From Gp6-AA40 sp035571515 (lineage in GTDB: Bacteria > Acidobacteriota > Vicinamibacteria > Vicinamibacterales > UBA2999), in assembly GCA_035571515.1 (NCBI GenBank), contig DATNCQ010000042.1, forward strand, positions 1-64,000: a stretch of 64,000 nucleotides of DNA, read 5' to 3'. Positions 59,128-64,000 of this stretch are shown piece by piece; position 1 is the stretch's first letter, and every line of letters starts with the position of its first letter. Below the pieces are notes generated by a model. The model worked only from the letters and a program-made list of their open reading frames with translations, was not told the DNA's origin and did no database searches. Both the position numbers and the translations under genes were made by a program.

Positions 59128-60231
59128 TCACGGAATCGCCGGAGGCCGCTCGAGCGCCGATTTCGCCCCTGCGTACCCCGGCTTGATGACGTCGTAGATC
59201 AACGCGATGCGCCGGTCGTACGGGATGAACGCGCTCTTCATCGAGTTGATCGTGATCTTCTCGAAGTCGTCGAGGCCCAGGCCGAACGTGTCCCGCGCCA
59301 GGCTGAATTCCCTGCTCATGGTCGTGTCGCTCATCAGCCGATCGTCGGTGTTCAAGGTCACGCGGAACTTCGCGCGGTAATACGTGCCGAACGGGTGAGC
59401 GGCGAGACTCTCGGCCGCGCCGGTGTGGACGTTGCTGCTCAGGCACAACTCGAGCGGAATCCGCTTGTCGAGGACGTACTGGGCAAGGTCGCCCATCCGC
59501 ACGACGGAGGTCGGATCCCGCGCGTCCACGGCGATGTCGTCGATGAGCCGCGTTGCATGGCCGATACGGTGCGCGCCGCACCATTGAATGGCCTGCCAGA
59601 TGCTTTCCTTGCCGAACGCCTCGCCCGCGTGAATGGTGATGTTGAAGTTCGCGCGCTGAATGTAGTGGAACGCGTCGATGTGCTTCTTGGGCGGGAATCC
59701 GCCTTCTTCGCCGGCGAGATCGAATCCGACGACGCCGCGGTCGCGGAAGTCCACGGCGAGCTCCGCCATCGCCGCCGAGAGCTGCATATTGCGCATCGCG
59801 CAGACGATCAGGCCGAACTCGACGCCAAAATCCTTTCGTCCCCGCTCCAGCCCCTTCAGCACCGCGCCGACGACCTCGTCCCAATGCAGTCCGTTGCCGG
59901 TGTGGAAGACCGGCGCGAACCGCGTCTCGACATAGACGACGCCGTCGTCGCGCATGTCCTCGAGCATTTCGTAGGCGACACGCTGGAGCGCCTCTTCGGT
60001 CTGCATGACGCCGCAGGTGTGGGCGAATCCTTCGAGATAGAGCGGGAGGCTGCCGCGCTGCGCCCCGCGATGAAACCAGTCGGCGAGCTCGCCGGCATCG
60101 CTCGTGGGCAGCTTCTCGTAGTGCTGATCGCGGGCGAGCTCGACGATCGTGTGCGGGCGCAGGCCGCCGTCGAGGTGATCGTGGAGCAGGACCTTGGGCA
60201 ACGTCCGGATGGTGGCGTCGGTCAGCGGCAC
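59128..60231 (-). CDS. add: adenosine deaminase family protein
   Basis: The protein has 367 residues from a GTG. The zinc and catalytic residues are in order: His17/His19 in 'LLHDHLDGG', 'ITIHAGEAFGKES', 'HRIGHATRL' and 'TLNTDDRLM'. The length and motifs fit Add rather than the Add-like AMP deaminases. It deaminates adenosine or a related nucleoside in the cytoplasm (no signal peptide). Divergent from the VOC gene by 68 bp. Confidence 0.92.
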   Translation of the reverse strand: MPLTDATIRTLPKVLLHDHLDGGLRPHTIVELARDQHYEKLPTSDAGELADWFHRGAQRGSLPLYLEGFAHTCGVMQTEEALQRVAYEMLEDMRDDGVVYVETRFAPVFHTGNGLHWDEVVGAVLKGLERGRKDFGVEFGLIVCAMRNMQLSAAMAELAVDFRDRGVVGFDLAGEEGGFPPKKHIDAFHYIQRANFNITIHAGEAFGKESIWQAIQWCGAHRIGHATRLIDDIAVDARDPTSVVRMGDLAQYVLDKRIPLELCLSSNVHTGAAESLAAHPFGTYYRAKFRVTLNTDDRLMSDTTMSREFSLARDTFGLGLDDFEKITINSMKSAFIPYDRRIALIYDVIKPGYAGAKSALERPPAIP

Positions 60232-60299
60232 GTCAGGAGTCGGCAGTTTGGCATATACTCGGCGCGATTTTGAATCTTGTCAGCAGCAGGAGGATCGCC

Positions 60300-61139
60300 G
60301 TGAAACGAATTCTGTTCGCCGCGCTCGCGCTCGCCTCGACGCTGACCGCATCGCCCGCGGTCGCACAGTTGGCGCCCTTCAACGAGGCCGGCCTGACGAT
60401 GGGCCACTGGCACATCGCCACCAAGAACGTCGAGGCGGAGAAGCAACTCTTCCTCGCCATGGGCGGCAAGCTGTACAACCCGGGCGGACAACCGCTGATC
60501 GGGTTCCCGGGCCTGTATATCAGCCTGATTCTCGCCGGCGAAACCGGCGAAGGCGGCACCGTCGGCTCTGTCGTCAACCACGTCGGCTTCGTCGTCGACA
60601 ATGTGCAGAAGCGGGTCGCGGAATGGAAGGCCGCGGGCGTCAAGGTGCTCCCGGGCGGCGCGCTGCCCGCCGGCGGCAACCGGCTGGACCAGGCATATGT
60701 CGAAACGCCGGACGGCGTGCGCATGGAAATCCTGGAAGACAAGACGCAGACGGTGCCTATCCGTAACGAGCACATCCACCTCGCGCTGCCCGCCGCGGAG
60801 GTGCCGAAGGCGGTCGCGTGGTACGCGCGCGTCTTCGGGGGGCAGGCGGCCACGCGCAACAACGCGCCGGTCGTCAACCTGCCTGGCGTGCAGATGCGCT
60901 TCAATACGGTCGACACGCCGCAGGCGCCGACGCGCCACCGCGTGCTCGATCACATCGGCTTCGACGTGAAGGATCACGCGGCGTTCGTCAAGCGCCTCGA
61001 GGGGATGGGCATCAAGCTCGATCAGCCGGTCGGCAAGGGAACCACCGGCAACACCATCACCTACATCACCGATCCATGGGGCACGCGCATCGAGATCGTG
61101 CAGCGGCTGCCGGTCGGCCCGCAGGTCCGCACGAACTGA
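60300..61139 (+). CDS. secreted VOC (glyoxalase) family protein
   Basis: The protein has 279 residues from the GTG at 60300, with 'AGGAGG' 6 bp upstream and a signal peptide ('ILFAALALASTLTASPAVAQ'). Two VOC modules follow: 'GHWHIATKNVEAEKQLFLAM' (about 45-140) and 'HIHLALPAAEVPKAVAWYAR' (about 155-265). The metal ligands look like His and Glu in each half ('GHWHI', 'MEILED', 'HIHLALP', 'IEIVQ'). It may act on an oxidised sugar or aromatic. A '-10' TATACT lies at 60254-60259. Confidence 0.88.
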   Translation: MKRILFAALALASTLTASPAVAQLAPFNEAGLTMGHWHIATKNVEAEKQLFLAMGGKLYNPGGQPLIGFPGLYISLILAGETGEGGTVGSVVNHVGFVVDNVQKRVAEWKAAGVKVLPGGALPAGGNRLDQAYVETPDGVRMEILEDKTQTVPIRNEHIHLALPAAEVPKAVAWYARVFGGQAATRNNAPVVNLPGVQMRFNTVDTPQAPTRHRVLDHIGFDVKDHAAFVKRLEGMGIKLDQPVGKGTTGNTITYITDPWGTRIEIVQRLPVGPQVRTN

Positions 61140-61160
61140 ACGTTCGACGAGGATGCTGGA

Positions 61161-61188
61161 GACCAGGACCGCAGGCGCGGTCCTGGTC
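61161..61188. terminator. bidirectional hairpin terminator
   Basis: A perfect 12-bp stem 'gaccaggaccgc' / 'gcggtcctggtc' with a 4-base loop stands between the convergent VOC and kinase genes. Confidence 0.75.
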
Positions 61189-61190
61189 GA

Positions 61191-64000
61191 TTACGCGGTC
61201 GGAGGTTGCGCGCGTTTCGCCAGCGCGGCGACGGCGACGACGAGCTCCACGGGATCGATCGGCTTGGCGAGGTGAATCTGGAAGCCGCTTTGCAGTGCCT
61301 TCACGCGGTCTTCGGGGCGCGCGTAGGCCGTCAGGGCGGCGGCGGGCACGTCGCGCAGCCGCGCCTCGGGCAATCGTCGAATCCGTCGCATCAACTCGAA
61401 GCCGTCGAGCCGCGGCAAACCCACGTCCGCGACGAGGACATCCGGCCGCACCGCCGCGATCTCTTCCAGCGCCAGCTCCGCCGATTCGAGCGTGGTGACC
61501 CGCGCGCCTGCTGCTTCGAGAATCTCTCGACCGAGCATCAGGGCATCGCTGTCGTCGTCCACCGCCAGCACGTGCACGCCGACCAGGCTTGGTATGGGCC
61601 CCCTGGGGCCCGCCGCGTGGCCGAGGGGATGCACGCGACGCCGATCGGCGGGAGACGCCGCCCGCGCAATCATGATCGGCAGGCGAACCTGGAACGTGGC
61701 CCCCTGCCCCTCGCCACCGCTCGCGGCGTGAATCGTTCCGCCGTGCAGTTCCACGAGGTGCCGCGCGATCCCGAGGCCCAGCCCGAGCCCCGAGTGCTCG
61801 CGCGCCGCGCCGCTGTCGGCCTGGCGAAAGCGCTCGAAGATGTGCGGAAGGAAGTCGGGCTTGATGCCGATGCCCGTATCGCTGACGCTGATTTCGACGT
61901 GCGAGTTGATCCGCTCGAGTCGCACCTGGACGCGGCCCTCTTTCGGCGTGAATTTCACCGCGTTGGCGACGAGATTCCAGACGATCTGCTGCAGTCGATC
62001 GGGGTCGCCCGAGATCGGGGCCGCCGCCGGGTCGACGATGGTGTCGATGCGAATCTGCTTGGCATCGGCGGCCGGGCGGACCGTCTCCACCGCCTGCTTG
62101 ACGACCGCCGGCAAGTCGACCGGTTGGATATTCAGCCGCAGCTTGCCGGAGATGATCCGGGACACGTCGAGCACGTCCTCGACCAGCTGGCTGAGGGTCG
62201 TGGCATTGCGCTCGACCGTCTTCAGCGCCTGTGCCTGTTTCTCCGGTGCGATCGTACCCGCCTGCAGCATCCGCGAATAGCCAAGGATGGCGTTGAGCGG
62301 CGTGCGCAGCTCATGTGAGAACGTCGCCAGGAAGTCGTCTTTCAGCTGATTGGCGAACTGCGCTTCCTTGTAGGCCTTCGCGTTGTCGATGGCGAGCGCG
62401 GCGCGGTAGGCGAGATCCTCGGCGAACCGCAAGTCCTCCGCTGTGTAGTTGCGATGGGACTCGGCGCTGGCAAAGCTGAGCGCGCCGAAGGTGCGGCCGT
62501 GCGCGACGAGCGGCACGCCGATATACGAGGTCAGGCCCAGCGTACGCAGGAGACGGAGACATTCCTCGTCGCCGCGCGCCACCTGCGCGAGCATGTCGTC
62601 GGAGACATGCGACACGATCGCCGGCCGTCCGGTGCGCACGATGGCGCTGACGCTGTACGGCGAATCGGGGTCTTCGTAACATTCCCGGATGGTACGGACG
62701 ATCTCGATCTTGTCTGGATCGGCGTGCGCAGCCGCGAGCCGCTCGATCCTGCCGCCACTGGTCATGATGTCGACGGCACACCAGTCGGCAATCAACGGCA
62801 CCGCGAGATTCGCGATCGCCTTCAGCGTGACTTCGTAGTCGAGCGACGCCGCGAGGAGATGGCTCGCCTCCGTCAGGAAGGCGGCAAGTTCCGCCGCGCG
62901 CTTTTCGTCGCTGATGTCACGGGCGATCTTCGACGCGCCAACCACCGTGCTGTTACGGCGGATCGGCGAGACGGTCACCGAGATCGGCACCAGCGTGCCG
63001 TCCTTCCGGCGCCGGACGGTCTCGAAGTGACGGACGGATTCTCCCTGGCGTATATGCCGCAGGACGTTGTCTTCCTCGTCCTGGCGATCGTCGGGAATGA
63101 TCATGCGGATCGACTGGCCGATCGCCTCCGCCGCGCTGAACCCGAATATCTCTTCGGCTGCCCGATTCCAGGAGGTGACCGTGCCATTGAGGTCCTTGCC
63201 GACGATGGCATCCTCGCTCGATCGCACGATCGCCGCCAGGTGCCTGGCGTCCTGCTCGATCTGTTGCTGCACGGTGACGTCGCGCGCGCTCTGTGAGGCG
63301 CCGATCACCGAGCCGTCCTCGCTGCGAATCGGCGACGCGGTCATCGACACGGACAGCAGCGTCCCGTCCTTCCGGCGCCGGACCGTCTCGAAGTGCCTGA
63401 CCGCCTCTCCGCGCCGAATCCGGCGCAGGACGTCTTCTTCCTCGTCCGTGCGATCGTCGGGAATGATCATCAGAATCGACCGGCCGATCGCTTCCGCCGC
63501 GGCAAACCCGAACATCTGCTCGGCCGCGCGATTCCACGAGAGGATGGTGCCGTCCAGGTTCTTGCTGATGATCGAGTCTTCACTCGATTCGACGATCGCG
63601 GCCAGCTCCCGGGCGTCCTGTTCGATGCGCTTCTGCACGGTGACGTCGCGAGCGATCTTGGAGACGCCCACGATCTCTCCCGCTGAATTCCGAACGGGCG
63701 AAATGGTGATCGACACGTCGAACAGGGTTCCGTCTTTTCGCTGCCGGACGGTCTCGTGGTGCTGGACGCCGTGCCCCGCTCGCGTCCGTTCCAGGACGTC
63801 CTCTTCCTCCGCGCGTCGATTCGGTGGAATGATGGTGCCGTACGATTTCTTCCCGACAATCTCCGCCGCCCTGTAGCCGAACAACGTCTCTGCGCCGGCG
63901 TTCCAGCCCGTGATGACGCCATCGAGGTCCTGGCTGTAGATGGCGACATCCGACGATTCGATAATGGAGGCGAATCGGAGCGCCGCTTTCTCGAGGGCCT
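61191..64000 (-). CDS. hybrid histidine kinase with PAS repeats, GAF and receiver (N-terminus missing)
   Basis: The frame runs from the stop at 61191 to the right edge without a start, so the N-terminus lies outside. Domain order in the visible 936 residues: at least three PAS domains ('SIIESSDVAIYSQDLDG', 'AAIVESSEDSIISKNLDG', 'AAIVRSSEDAIVGKDLNG') and a GAF domain ('LAVPLIADWCAVDI'). Next come HisKA with the phospho-His in 'FSHELRTPLN' (codon 62315-62313) and an HATPase ('NLVANAVKFTPKEG', 'GLGLGLGIARHLV'). A C-terminal receiver ('VLAVDDDSDAL', 'DVLVADVGLPRLDG', 'HLAKPID') ends the chain. No transmembrane segment is visible. Two PAS units share near-identical DNA, a recent internal duplication. 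Confidence 0.92.
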   Translation of the reverse strand, partial: ALEKAALRFASIIESSDVAIYSQDLDGVITGWNAGAETLFGYRAAEIVGKKSYGTIIPPNRRAEEEDVLERTRAGHGVQHHETVRQRKDGTLFDVSITISPVRNSAGEIVGVSKIARDVTVQKRIEQDARELAAIVESSEDSIISKNLDGTILSWNRAAEQMFGFAAAEAIGRSILMIIPDDRTDEEEDVLRRIRRGEAVRHFETVRRRKDGTLLSVSMTASPIRSEDGSVIGASQSARDVTVQQQIEQDARHLAAIVRSSEDAIVGKDLNGTVTSWNRAAEEIFGFSAAEAIGQSIRMIIPDDRQDEEDNVLRHIRQGESVRHFETVRRRKDGTLVPISVTVSPIRRNSTVVGASKIARDISDEKRAAELAAFLTEASHLLAASLDYEVTLKAIANLAVPLIADWCAVDIMTSGGRIERLAAAHADPDKIEIVRTIRECYEDPDSPYSVSAIVRTGRPAIVSHVSDDMLAQVARGDEECLRLLRTLGLTSYIGVPLVAHGRTFGALSFASAESHRNYTAEDLRFAEDLAYRAALAIDNAKAYKEAQFANQLKDDFLATFSHELRTPLNAILGYSRMLQAGTIAPEKQAQALKTVERNATTLSQLVEDVLDVSRIISGKLRLNIQPVDLPAVVKQAVETVRPAADAKQIRIDTIVDPAAAPISGDPDRLQQIVWNLVANAVKFTPKEGRVQVRLERINSHVEISVSDTGIGIKPDFLPHIFERFRQADSGAAREHSGLGLGLGIARHLVELHGGTIHAASGGEGQGATFQVRLPIMIARAASPADRRRVHPLGHAAGPRGPIPSLVGVHVLAVDDDSDALMLGREILEAAGARVTTLESAELALEEIAAVRPDVLVADVGLPRLDGFELMRRIRRLPEARLRDVPAAALTAYARPEDRVKALQSGFQIHLAKPIDPVELVVAVAALAKRAQPPTA

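Noticed and set aside
55927..60273. 1448-residue open frame on the + strand
   Set aside because: It is antisense to the coupled PQQ/hydrolase/adenosine deaminase genes. It has Arg/Asp/Glu/His-rich shadow composition and no ribosome site or family motif.
1..64000. CRISPR arrays, tRNA genes, insertion sequences or prophage genes
   Set aside because: No regularly spaced repeats, cloverleaf with CCA end, transposase or phage protein was found. The tandem repeats seen are short and intergenic.

Overview
The window is high-GC, densely packed bacterial chromosome of a Gram-negative aerobe. The most likely source is an Acidobacteriota soil bacterium of the Vicinamibacteria type. This is inferred from the gene repertoire: a TonB receptor with a carboxypeptidase-regulatory N-domain, soluble PQQ quinoproteins, DUF6152, DUF3300/DUF2950, cytochrome c/copper-monooxygenase-like proteins and many Tat-exported enzymes. 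No marker gene such as rRNA is present to prove it. I see no tRNA, rRNA, CRISPR array, insertion sequence or phage gene.

Layout. 1-5519: the end of a DUF336/HbpS-like secreted protein, a ModA-like binding protein, a NodIJ-like ABC exporter (one ATPase, two permeases) and a divergent Tat flavin oxidase. 5625-22299: a block for envelope oxidation chemistry. It holds a TonB receptor behind a near-consensus promoter, then a long leftward run (DUF6152, secreted proteins, cytochrome/copper protein, Tat flavoprotein, PQQ dehydrogenase), a metal-site-dead MBL protein, and rightward a cytochrome c/beta-propeller protein, a Tat amine-oxidase-like flavoprotein and a PEBP protein. 22312-30308: a receiver/zinc-ribbon regulator, a small unknown protein, GNAT, amidase plus GH99-like protein, a trehalose-synthase-like GH13 enzyme and two conserved unknowns. 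30328-32931: DUF4126, cyclase-family hydrolase and dihaem cytochrome c. 33001-39555: a galactose-oxidase-like radical copper protein with a structured leader, a Tat-exported HisC-like protein lacking the PLP lysine, DUF3300 and DUF2950. 39608-45449: a 1006-residue Ig-like repeat protein, a SoxB-like metallophosphoesterase and a dienelactone hydrolase. 45450-46182: 733 bp without a gene. 46183-53737: carbonic anhydrase, a second cytochrome/copper protein, small secreted proteins, a BNR propeller coupled to a ThiS/MoaD-like protein, a MetX-like hydrolase and an NmrA-like reductase. 53847-61139: PQQ quinoprotein, tannase and greB in one overlapping unit, an alpha/beta hydrolase, adenosine deaminase and a VOC protein. 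61191-64000: a multi-PAS hybrid histidine kinase that runs off the right end.

How it fits together (inference). Much of the window looks like periplasmic and outer-membrane machinery for taking up and oxidising organic matter such as polyphenols, esters, sugars and amines. Electrons would pass to quinones or c-type cytochromes. Seven proteins carry twin-arginine leaders.

The most unusual features are: the PLP-lysine-less exported aminotransferase; the inactivated metallo-beta-lactamase domain; short dispersed repeats built into the N-terminal export leaders of secreted proteins; several families of palindromic intergenic repeats; a folded 110-base element between convergent genes; and a Shine-Dalgarno-masking leader on the galactose oxidase gene.
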